From Cladocopium goreaui (lineage: Eukaryota > Sar > Dinophyceae > Suessiales > Symbiodiniaceae): DNA of 64,000 bases. This document shows positions 43,441 to 51,563 of this stretch, one piece after another. The notes beneath the pieces are model-generated. The model was not told the DNA's origin. It did no database searches and saw only the letters and a program-made list of their open reading frames with translations. Position numbers and translations under genes: made by a program. The stretch spans positions 603,620-667,619 of the forward strand of contig CAMXCT020002024.1 in the NCBI GenBank assembly GCA_947184155.2. The letters are read 5' to 3'. How positions within the stretch are numbered: the first letter of the stretch is position 1; each line of letters begins with the position of its first letter.

Positions 43441-44172
43441 ATGACCACTAGCGCTCGTGAGTGGAGAGCGGCGCGCGAAGAAGATATCAGGAAGGCTTAC
43501 GCCGACAAAGAATGTTGGACTGACCTTGACCGCATTACCTGTTGGCACCCTTACTGTTTCGGGTCCATAGAGGAGTGGCCATTGGACGCTGCCGTGATCT
43601 GCAAACCTACGGATCGAGCGTCGGTGCTGCTTGGCAGCATCAAAGCGGCCTGCAGCTTGGAAGACATTTGCCAGGCTCTGTCGGTGAAGGTCACCGTGGT
43701 GGTGACCATGTGCGCAAATGAAATGAAGATTCGAGGCGCCCCAAAGGATTGGGCGCAGTATTTCCAGCAAGAAAATGTCTATCACGTCAAGTGTCATTTG
43801 GAAGACACGACATTGAAGCCGCCGCACCGTTGGGAGGAAAGAATCCCTGACTTGGTAGCTTCTTGTTTGGAACAGTGGAAAATTGTTTGTGGCCAACTCT
43901 GGAAACAGTCCATGCTGGCAGTGACCAGGGGCGAATCCATGCACGTGCTCTTTCATTGCTTTGGAGGCATCAATCGAAGCGCTGGGGCTTTATGTGCTTG
44001 GCTCGTCGTGGGTTACAACTACCCTGCAGAGGATGCCGTCCAGTTGCTGCTTAAGAAAAGACCTTCCTTGCGCCCTTGGCACAATCGCCCCTATGTCTTG
44101 GAGGCTTTGTGGCAGCTGGAAGGTTTGCGGGCCGAGTGGCACATGGAACTGAGCGCGGCGTGCACAAATTGA
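43441..44172 (+). CDS. Dual-specificity-phosphatase-like protein
   Basis: 243 codons from MTTSAREWRA, stop TGA. The Cys-X5-Arg signature loop is present as VLFHCFGGINRSAGALCAWL: catalytic Cys, Gly-Gly, Arg, then Ser. It is preceded by a strand and followed by a helix, as in DSP/PTP phosphatases. An upstream VVVTMCANEMKI strand and WAQYFQQENVYH segment match the usual position of the general-acid region; a candidate Asp lies in CHLEDTTL. The substrate is unknown. The hairpin starts 11 nt after the stop, and truncated copies of the gene's 3' end with hairpins recur at 45.65 and 46.06 kb. Confidence 0.75.
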   Translation: MTTSAREWRAAREEDIRKAYADKECWTDLDRITCWHPYCFGSIEEWPLDAAVICKPTDRASVLLGSIKAACSLEDICQALSVKVTVVVTMCANEMKIRGAPKDWAQYFQQENVYHVKCHLEDTTLKPPHRWEERIPDLVASCLEQWKIVCGQLWKQSMLAVTRGESMHVLFHCFGGINRSAGALCAWLVVGYNYPAEDAVQLLLKKRPSLRPWHNRPYVLEALWQLEGLRAEWHMELSAACTN

Positions 44173-44548
44173 TTTGCACCACTGTTCGCCTGGAGAAACT
44201 GTTCGTGGCGAACGTGGTAGATCAGTAGCCAACTGTTGTTTGTCTGTAACAATTGTTCGATCCTGTAGGGACATCGAAGAAATGGAGTGCAACAGGTGTT
44301 ATCTATGCCATCATGCTATCGAACTTGTTTTTGTGGAATCATTCACTGCGTACACAAACGAATTTGCACCACTGTTCGCCTGAGGAAACTGTTCGTGGCG
44401 AACGTGTGACATGAGTAGCCAAGTGTTGCTTCTCTGTAAGTATTGTTCGATCCTGTAGTGACATCCGAGAAATGCAGTGAGCGAAAACTCGTCCAGGCCA
44501 TCATGATATCGAACTTGTTTTGTGCCCGGAATCATTCACTGCGTTCAC
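44164..44548 (+). repeat. Tandem ~190-bp hairpin unit, two copies (class 9)
   Basis: Units 44164-44352 and 44353-44548. Hairpins GTTCGCC / GGCGAAC at 44184-44213 (loop TGGAGAAACTGTTCGT) and 44374-44403 (loop TGAGGAAACTGTTCGT). Each is followed by GATCCTGTAG and a CCATCATG(C/A)TATCGAACTTG form of the dispersed motif. Confidence 0.9.
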
Positions 44549-45013
44549 TTGTTGTTTTTTGGATACCAATTTTTAAACATTTCCAATCCAAAGCTGTGTT
44601 TGCGCACCTTTGTTTGGAAGTGAGGTCATACACGGCATCATGGTACCGGGCTTATTTGCTATGTCAAACTCCGGAGTCGTGTTTTCACGATGCGTTTCGC
44701 TGAATAGATGTGACGTTTGTAGGTCAAGCTGTGGTGGAAATATCGAAACCTTGCGCTTTCAACTAATACTTCTGTAGCCTGCATTAACAGCATGTCGCGC
44801 CTGGCAGCCGATTGCTTTACAGCTGCGGGGAGATTGCAATATACTTGTATTACATTCTGTTTTCAAATGAAGAAGCAAGAGATTGTACCCATTATGGGTC
44901 TTGGTGTTGAAGGATACCCGGCGGCAGCGCCCACATCGTTGGACATGACAGCAGTTAACAACAAACAAAATTTTGGTGCACAAACGTGTCGCATAAAGTA
45001 TTTGGGGATTTAA
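44549..45013 (+). other. Spacer
   Basis: Contains one dispersed motif (GGCATCATGGTACCGGGCTT near 44635). No gene recognised. Confidence 0.5.
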
Positions 45014-45580
45014 ATGTGGTCTGCCATGGCAGCGAATGCGGAGGGAATCCGTGCAAGGGCGGATGTCTTTGATGAACAAATTCTACGACACGTTCTTTCA
45101 TTTGTGCCTGGGAGCTCTGAATTGGCTCCAAAATATTCTTTGCAACCAGAAACCGGACACTATCTGGTAAAAGCTGGTTGGCCAGTTGTTTTGAAGAAAA
45201 TGTGTCATTGGAAGGAGGCAGACACCACCATCTGTATTTGCTGCGGTGCCAACCAAGAACCCGGCGATCCAAACGAGTCAGACGATAGCTGGACATCTCA
45301 GCAAATCTCTGCTGGCTGGGCAAAGATCATGACCGTGACAATACCACACTTTCGTCATCATCATCTGAAATATATCAAAAAAACAGTCAGAAGCATAGAA
45401 CATGTTTGGAGGACAATGGCAGCCGAGAGATGTTACATCTGCGGGCACTGCAACGACTGCGTTGTGAATCTCGAGTATGAGCATCCTGCTGACTGGCTGG
45501 AAGATCTTTCTGCGTTCACAGAGATGCTGGAACTTAGGTCGTGTCCGTGGAGGTGCCCAGATAAAGATCGACCGCAGTAG
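45014..45580 (+). CDS. Cys-rich protein with F-box-like start
   Basis: 188 codons (MWSAMAANAEGIRA); an ATG at 45026 is an alternative start. The N-terminal VFDEQILRHVLSFVPGSSEL resembles the first helix of an F-box. Two Cys clusters follow: TICICCGANQEPG, and RCYICGHCNDCVVNLEYEH, a Cys-X2-Cys-X2-Cys-X2-Cys run with a late His that could bind zinc. A further SCPWRCPD lies at the end. Family unknown. Its stop is followed by a relic of the phosphatase 3' end and two hairpins. Confidence 0.6.
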   Translation: MWSAMAANAEGIRARADVFDEQILRHVLSFVPGSSELAPKYSLQPETGHYLVKAGWPVVLKKMCHWKEADTTICICCGANQEPGDPNESDDSWTSQQISAGWAKIMTVTIPHFRHHHLKYIKKTVRSIEHVWRTMAAERCYICGHCNDCVVNLEYEHPADWLEDLSAFTEMLELRSCPWRCPDKDRPQ

Positions 45581-45639
45581 CCGGATTGCTGCAGTAGTAA
45601 AAGCGGCAAACATGCCACATCTGCAGCATCATGGTACCG

Positions 45640-46050
45640 ACCTTTGCTTGGACGCAGCTTGTGGGAGCTGGAAGGCTTGCGTACCGAGTGGCACTGAGTG
45701 CAACTGGCGCAAATTAATCTGTAGCACTGTTCGTCTGGAGAGACTGTTCGTGACGAACATGCAAAACCAGTATGTTCGTCTGGAGAGACTGTTCGTGACG
45801 AACATGCAAAACCAGTAGCCAACTGTTGTTTGTCTGTAAAGTTTTTTTTCCATCCTGTAGGGACATCGGAGAAATGCAGTGAAACAGGTGTTATCCTTGC
45901 CATCATGCTATCGAACTTGCTATCATTCACAGCATTCTTGCACGGAGTTCTAGTTTCTTACGGAGCCTTTGTTTGTGTACTTTTGCATTTTGTAGCATTT
46001 CCATTGCGACTATGTTTGCCCACCTTTGTTTGCAACTAAGGTCATCCACG
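45640..46050 (+). repeat. Phosphatase 3'-end relic with two hairpins, copy 1
   Basis: 45650-45720 matches the last codons of the phosphatase gene (WELEGLRTEWH, then a stop). Hairpins follow at 45729-45758 and 45774-45803: GTTCGTC / GACGAAC, loop TGGAGAGACTGTTCGT. Relative to 44184, a C-G pair has become U-A. The block continues to about 46050. Confidence 0.88.
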
Positions 46051-46443
46051 GCATCAGGGAGCTGGAAGGCTTGCGTACCGAGTGGCACTGAGTGCAACTG
46101 GCGCAAATTAATCTGTAGCACTGTTCGTCTGGAGAGACTGTTCGTGACGAACATGCAAAACCAGTATGTTCGTCTGGAGAGACTGTTCGTGACGAACATG
46201 CAAAACCAGTAGCCAACTGTTGTTTGTCTGTAAAGTTTTTTTTCCATCCTGTAGGGACATCGGAGAAATGCAGTGAAACAGGTGTTATCCTTGCCATCAT
46301 GATATCGAACTTGCTATCATTCACAGCATTCTTGCACGGAGTTCTAGTTTCTTACGGAGCCTTTGTTTGTGTACTTTTGCATTTTGTAGCATTTTCATTG
46401 CGACTATGTTTGCCCACCTTTGTTTGCAACTAAGGTCATCCAC
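46051..46443 (+). repeat. Phosphatase 3'-end relic with two hairpins, copy 2
   Basis: Second near-identical copy of the previous block. Hairpins at 46123-46152 and 46168-46197. It is the last hairpin block; sequence character changes just after it. Confidence 0.9.
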
Positions 46444-46494
46444 GGCATCATGGTGCCGAGCTTCTTTTGTATCTCAAAGGTCTTTGTGTGGAAA

Positions 46495-46560
46495 TGCGTC
46501 TGACCTCTCTCTCTCTCTCTTTATCTCTTCCCCCTCTTTCTCTCTGTGGTTGCAAGACAC
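46495..46560 (+). promoter_or_regulatory. Long CT-rich pyrimidine tract
   Basis: CTCTCTCTCTCTCTTTATCTC and CCCCCTCTTTCTCTC precede TTGCAAG just upstream of the helicase frame. It could be the pyrimidine tract of a 3' splice site, or a simple repeat at the junction of two sequence domains. Confidence 0.4.
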
Positions 46561-46570
46561 ATGTCATCTG

Positions 46571-49174
46571 ATGCCCTTTACCAAATATTCTCTTCTTGAT
46601 CAATCTTACTTTTTTACATCATGTCTTTCCATAGCTCATATAAAATTCACCAATAAAATTCACCAACTATTCACCGACTATCTTTTACGACTACCATACT
46701 CAGAGCTGCTTGAAACACATCTTTTTCGCTCTCGGGCCAACCGTCGTCTAGTTTCCTTACGCACCCTCATCTTCCTCCTGGACATGGTGTTGCCGCAATT
46801 AGACGCTTATCATGCGGGACGGCAGCTCCAACATCTCCAGCCTTGGGTCAGTGTAGAACTTGCTCAACAGAAGAAGCGAGGACAGACTGGAACACGACTG
46901 CAGGTTACCTATCAATATGAGGCGTATGCCGGATTTCATGTCGTCCACCTACATACTGATAGTGCTCCACTCCTGTTATTTAGTGCACCTTCCGACGTTC
47001 CAGCGCTGTCGCCGCGTGCTCTCTGTGAAGCGGGGAACCTAGGCAACTTGGAAGCGAACGTGATGGCAGGCAGAGCACTATTGGGCATACTCCAGTTGCC
47101 AGACAATCAGCACCGTTGTGTCATTGCATTGGTACATGAAAAGGTGATGACGAGCGGAGCTAGCAAGAACCCTGTTCAAAGAGCGTTCAAGCGCATCGCC
47201 CCAAAGTTGTTGGAGCTTGTTATTGTCTCTCTGCCTGTTGCTCAGACCTTTTGTGGGCGACTTTTGGACCAGTATCTTAAAACAATGAGCTATTTTGACC
47301 CTGCACAGGATTGGCTGAAACCTATTGAAGACCACCCGTCAATGGCCGTTGTTTGGGAAGAGCTGGCCTTTCTAGGAGACACACGCAGCCGCCATGAACT
47401 TTTAGTGTTTGCACAAGCTAACCAGTCGCGCCTTCCACTGGCAATGGGCATTGTGCAGCCGCATATACCTGTTCGCCGGATGGCTAGTGAGCGCAAAATG
47501 CATCTGACTGATGCGTTAGTCAGAATTCTGTGCCGCTTTTTGACACCAGCCGCTGTCGTGATGGAGGGGGCCCATGACAGCTATTATCGTGAACGTCTCC
47601 TTCCCCTAGCAGCACACGGTGATGGACATGTCCTGACAGTCTCAATTGCACTCTTGCTGGCCATTATGACTGGAAGGTCTGACTTATGTATTGCAGGGGT
47701 CTTTGGTGCTGGCAAAACGCGGTCCCTGGCGGTCCTGCTCATCGCCTTAAGCTGCGAACTGACTGAGTTTGTTGCAATCGTCTACACTAAAGAGAATGTA
47801 GCTGCCAAAGCGCTGGCGGACCAAGTGAGTGACCTTGCGCCCCCCACAATCCAGAATTTCGGCAGGCTAATTGGACGCATGGAGGAGGGTAAAGGAGCGG
47901 CTTATGCCTCCAAAATTGACGTCCGATGTAGTGACCGTAATCGAATCATCTCACATAAGAATATCCTTATCGCCACAGGTGGCTCAGCTACGTCGGAAAT
48001 GGCGATGCGCTACTCCACTTTTGGCCATTGGATCTCTCGCACCTGGCTTGCCTTCATGGATGAAAGCCAACAGTATGGCAATTACCATGAGATTGCAGCT
48101 CTTGCTGCCATACAACAGCCAATGCTAACTGTCTTTATTGGAGACCACAGGCAAACTCCAGGAGGGCTGTCCAAAGGCCGAGCAGCAGCAGTCAATCGAC
48201 GTAAACTATTGCAACGACCATTGGGGCTTCGGGCACTTGACAAGTCCGGCGACTATTTTCCACCAGCGCGCATGGCAGCTCTCGTAGCTCAGCTGTGGCC
48301 TGATGCAAGCCAAGATCCGGAGTCAGAGCTCTTCAGTCTGCTGAGACTTGCCAACAAGCCGCACAGTAGCCCATGGACATCCACTCCGCAGGATTACGAG
48401 TTGCCTGTAGCCCTCAGGCGGGTGTTCCACTGCCGAATTTCTTGCCAGTTGGATGCACACAGCAGCCTGATTGCAGCGGTGCTCGCAGTCTTGTTGATTG
48501 CCACAGCACCAGAGGAGTTTGGCGTACCTGAGAGCACCACGACCCTTGAGGCAGCTGGACTCTGTGGCCCTCACCGATGGGGAATCATTCTCCCTAACAG
48601 TTCGCGAGTTTCAATGCTGACCTACCAAGCGATCGTTGCAGTTCGATATCCGGAGCTAGTCCTCCATGAGTCCAACCACATCTACATTGGCCATTTCGTG
48701 CCACATGAGTCCACTGTTGCCATCGGAGGCTTCCGCACAGTATTGTGGAAAGCACCTAAGGATCTTAGGTCTGCAGTTGAGGATGTGGTTGCCTTTTGTA
48801 CCTACCTGAAGAATTATTATCGTAACTTGCAACAGGGAGCGACCTCGCAGCTGCTTGTCTTGTGCAACCGTACGGCTGTACATAAGTTGCTACTCCAACA
48901 CGGCTTTCAGACCGAGTGGTATGGTGGGCTGCGAGTTTCCACCACCTCCTCTGCTGCGGGAGCGACAGCACGCATTGCTGTCATTGTTCAAACAGGGGTA
49001 GGCTTTCTCAGTGGAGGACGGAGAGATTCAACAGCAGACGAGCGCGAGGACTGCTATGGACGTGCAACTGTAGCGCTGACAAGAGCCATTGACCACACCT
49101 ATATAGTCTCGCCTCTCGACATGGCAGGCTTGGTTGGAATGGCTCAGACACTAGGAGTCTACCATTACGGATAG
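46571..49174 (+). CDS. UPF1-like SF1 helicase reading frame
   Basis: About 867 codons from the first plausible ATG (MPFTKYSLLDQ). The frame is open further upstream through the hairpin block, which is probably not coding. Helicase motifs: Walker A GVFGAGKT (about 47698-47717), Ia-like VAIVYTKENVAA, motif II LAFMDESQQ (about 48048-48069), motif III FIGDHRQTPGG, motif IV-like VALRRVFHC, and motif VI ATVALTRAIDHTYIV. This is the UPF1/DNA2/NAM7 type of SF1 helicase. The N-terminal ~350 residues are unrecognised. The frame stops just before a structured 1-kb repeat. The next frames lack starts, so it is probably the first large exon of a longer gene. Confidence 0.8.
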   Translation: MPFTKYSLLDQSYFFTSCLSIAHIKFTNKIHQLFTDYLLRLPYSELLETHLFRSRANRRLVSLRTLIFLLDMVLPQLDAYHAGRQLQHLQPWVSVELAQQKKRGQTGTRLQVTYQYEAYAGFHVVHLHTDSAPLLLFSAPSDVPALSPRALCEAGNLGNLEANVMAGRALLGILQLPDNQHRCVIALVHEKVMTSGASKNPVQRAFKRIAPKLLELVIVSLPVAQTFCGRLLDQYLKTMSYFDPAQDWLKPIEDHPSMAVVWEELAFLGDTRSRHELLVFAQANQSRLPLAMGIVQPHIPVRRMASERKMHLTDALVRILCRFLTPAAVVMEGAHDSYYRERLLPLAAHGDGHVLTVSIALLLAIMTGRSDLCIAGVFGAGKTRSLAVLLIALSCELTEFVAIVYTKENVAAKALADQVSDLAPPTIQNFGRLIGRMEEGKGAAYASKIDVRCSDRNRIISHKNILIATGGSATSEMAMRYSTFGHWISRTWLAFMDESQQYGNYHEIAALAAIQQPMLTVFIGDHRQTPGGLSKGRAAAVNRRKLLQRPLGLRALDKSGDYFPPARMAALVAQLWPDASQDPESELFSLLRLANKPHSSPWTSTPQDYELPVALRRVFHCRISCQLDAHSSLIAAVLAVLLIATAPEEFGVPESTTTLEAAGLCGPHRWGIILPNSSRVSMLTYQAIVAVRYPELVLHESNHIYIGHFVPHESTVAIGGFRTVLWKAPKDLRSAVEDVVAFCTYLKNYYRNLQQGATSQLLVLCNRTAVHKLLLQHGFQTEWYGGLRVSTTSSAAGATARIAVIVQTGVGFLSGGRRDSTADEREDCYGRATVALTRAIDHTYIVSPLDMAGLVGMAQTLGVYHYG

Positions 49175-49216
49175 CCCGGGCGGAGGTTGCGGCCCGCCAA
49201 GAGGCATGTCTGTAAG

Positions 49217-50255
49217 AGGGGGAGGTGGACCCGGGGGGACGTTAAACTGGTAGTATAGCGCTGGGGAGTTGCTGAAGGCCCCCGTCCCTAACGAACCGTG
49301 AACGGACACGGTACCTTCGTACCCCCTAGTCGGCGTGTGTTGACATGTTGGGTTGCTCCTCATGTCACACCCTCGTTTGTGTTTGCGCACATCCTTGGGT
49401 GATCGTGCGGTATCTCGGGGTTCTCCCGGACCGATCGGTACACACATGGTACGGGACCGACGGGTCTCACCTTACCTCGTGTCTAGGGTAGCAACACCCT
49501 ATGATGACAAGGGGGAACAGGCAAGGTCGGTGAACCTCTTAGAGACTTGGGGACTCGTCTCGAGGAGGGGTCAATGGGGCAACCCGTTGGCTAACGGTCA
49601 AAATTCATCGTGGGTAGCCAAGCTCACGGTGGACAAGACCGTCGGTTCCTCCCTAACAGTGTTAGGGTCCTGTCGTGAGACAGGTGTATCCCTCTGGGGA
49701 TGATGGGATCGCTAACGACTGGGTCACCGACCGGTCCACTCTCAACCTTCGGGGAGAGTGGGCTCAATGTACAGTCTGGCCACAGTAAGGACCTAATCCA
49801 AGGTTCGAGCTGTGCTCCATTGGGACTGGGGTCACTGAAAAGGTGACTTAGTTCGACCACTCCTTTTTTGGTCGTTCTTCTCCTGTACGAGCAGGAGTCC
49901 GGGAACCAATGGGGGCATCGTGTGATGGTTTCACCTTCGGTGATTGTGGTGAACACCTTGTGTGGTGGTGGGTGTCCGTGTTCCACGTCCCTTGAGTGGT
50001 GATCATCTTGGGTGAAATGAATGGGTACCTTTGTGGTTCCCACGTCACTCGGTGAGTGGATCCACTTGGGGAAATGAATGGTCACGGTTACTTACCACCC
50101 GGTGTGTGGATCCACTTACCTTAGGTTGGCCTGTGTCACACGGTGTGGAAAGGTGTGCGCCGCCGGCTGCGCCTGGTGCTTCCGGGGGGCCGTGCTTCTG
50201 CATGGTTTTTGCCTTTTTGGCGTGGCCCTGCACCGGGAGGCCAAAGCACACAAGC
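49217..50255 (+). repeat. ~1-kb structured repeat, copy 1 (candidate structured intron)
   Basis: Direct repeat of 51564-52575, alignable over its whole length. It folds locally into many hairpins on the + strand: CCGTG-aacgga-CACGG, GGTAC-cttc-GTACC, AATGGG-GCAA-CCCGTT, CCCTAAC-agt-GTTAGGG, CCTGTC-GTGA-GACAGG, CC-TTCG-GG inside CTCTC/GAGAG, CTCCTG-tacgag-CAGGAG. The loops are GNRA and UUCG types, which are stable only as RNA. It starts ~40 nt after the helicase stop and ends before a frame with no start codon. No group I or II core motif could be confirmed by eye. Confidence 0.75.
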
Positions 50256-50275
50256 GATTTCACTCTGAAAGGCCG

Positions 50276-51530
50276 TAATATTCAGTACCATGGCCCTACA
50301 AACTACCCTAGCGATAGATGTGCCATACTGGACTGGGGATTAGCGGTACCCTTTACTCCCCAAGATAAACCGCCCCTTGCTATTGCCATGATAGTGACCA
50401 TCAATGGCACACGAGCGTGGAGACGATATCGGTTGGTAGTGGCATGCAGAGACAGGCTACGGCTCCCCCCTAACGTCCTTGCAGCGCTAGAGCCCCGCAC
50501 ACGTGACCATGTGTTGACGACCAGCGGATTTTTCCCCTGCTCAATTGATCGTGAATACTTATATGGTTACGCTGCTGATGGTTACAGATCTCCCCTCTGG
50601 CTTTGTGCAGCTTACAATGGGTCTCCTGCCCTAGTTCATCGACATAGAGGTCACAAGGTCTTCTTTCATGTTGGTATACAGGATCGACAGCTCGTTGTCA
50701 TCCCTGGTATCCATTACTTTGATGCCCATCGGCTGCAACCAGAGCTTTTGGCCACACTCGATCGCCAGTTTGATCCAGGCACGATGAAACTTGCAAGCCC
50801 GGAAGGTGCAAGAGACACAGTGAGCGACCCCTCCTCGGATGAAGAAGCAGCCTCTACCGATGGAGAAAGTGATCCAGAAGATCCTACCATCTCATGGTGT
50901 CCACCCATACCTGAAGCAGCTGAAGATCCCTCTGAGGACGAGATCTTGAGCGCAGCTGATAAGCTAGCCATCTTACTTGACAATACCCAACTTGACGGAA
51001 ACCCATTCTGCATACCAGAAAACCTTGGCATTCTCCCGCCGCTATGGCTTCAGGCGAGACTGACCTTGTCTCTAATTGCCATCCAAGAAAAGTTTGCACG
51101 TGTCTTGCTCAGTGTGGCTGGTGAACTGTGGTTGCGCGGGCAAGGTGCCAGAGTGGAGGATGTCCTTATGCAAACAGCCAGGGCTCTCACAATTCGTTTG
51201 GCAGAGAAGCTCGCCCAAGCGATGAGCTCTTTGATGAGATTGGCTGAATCCATGGTGACTCCAGAAACTGAATGCCTTTTGTATGCCACATACTGGTTTC
51301 GGCCCATCCTATCTGAACTCATTGGCTCAGCCTGCGAGAGCTCCGAGGTGAATCGAAGTCGAGCGCCGAGTGGCCCTGTTAAAGTTTTAGTTACAGATCG
51401 GCCGCATCGGCGCACTACTGGGTTAGTGGACCTTACGGGTGGAGCCTCTGCCCTCTTGGCATGGTTTCCGGCTAGTTGGGCCAGTAAAATTGCTCCCAAA
51501 CTCCTCGAGCATGCTCCTGAGAATGGGTAG
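50276..51530 (+). CDS. Second frame of the helicase locus, no start codon
   Basis: About 417 codons from NIQYHGPTNYPSDRCAI to LLEHAPENG, stop TAG. The first in-frame Met is deep inside (AIAMIVTING). The first ATG after the repeat (50290) is out of frame, so this looks like an internal exon. It contains EYLYGYAADGYRSPLWLCAA, a basic N-terminal half, an acidic Ser/Glu/Asp stretch (SDPSSDEEAASTDGESDPED) and a helical C-terminal region. Its C-rich composition matches the helicase frame. Family not recognised with confidence. Confidence 0.6.
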
Positions 51531-51563
51531 GGGGATGGGGTCCCCAATACCATGTTCTCAACA

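Noticed and set aside
14597-46197. Integron attC-like sites as the explanation of the hairpins
   Set aside because: attC sites conserve the outer arms and vary in the middle; here the loop is conserved and the arms vary. No integrase was seen.
14597-46197. Hammerhead or other known small ribozyme
   Set aside because: No CUGAUGA/GAAA core or other ribozyme core that I know is present; the element is too small.
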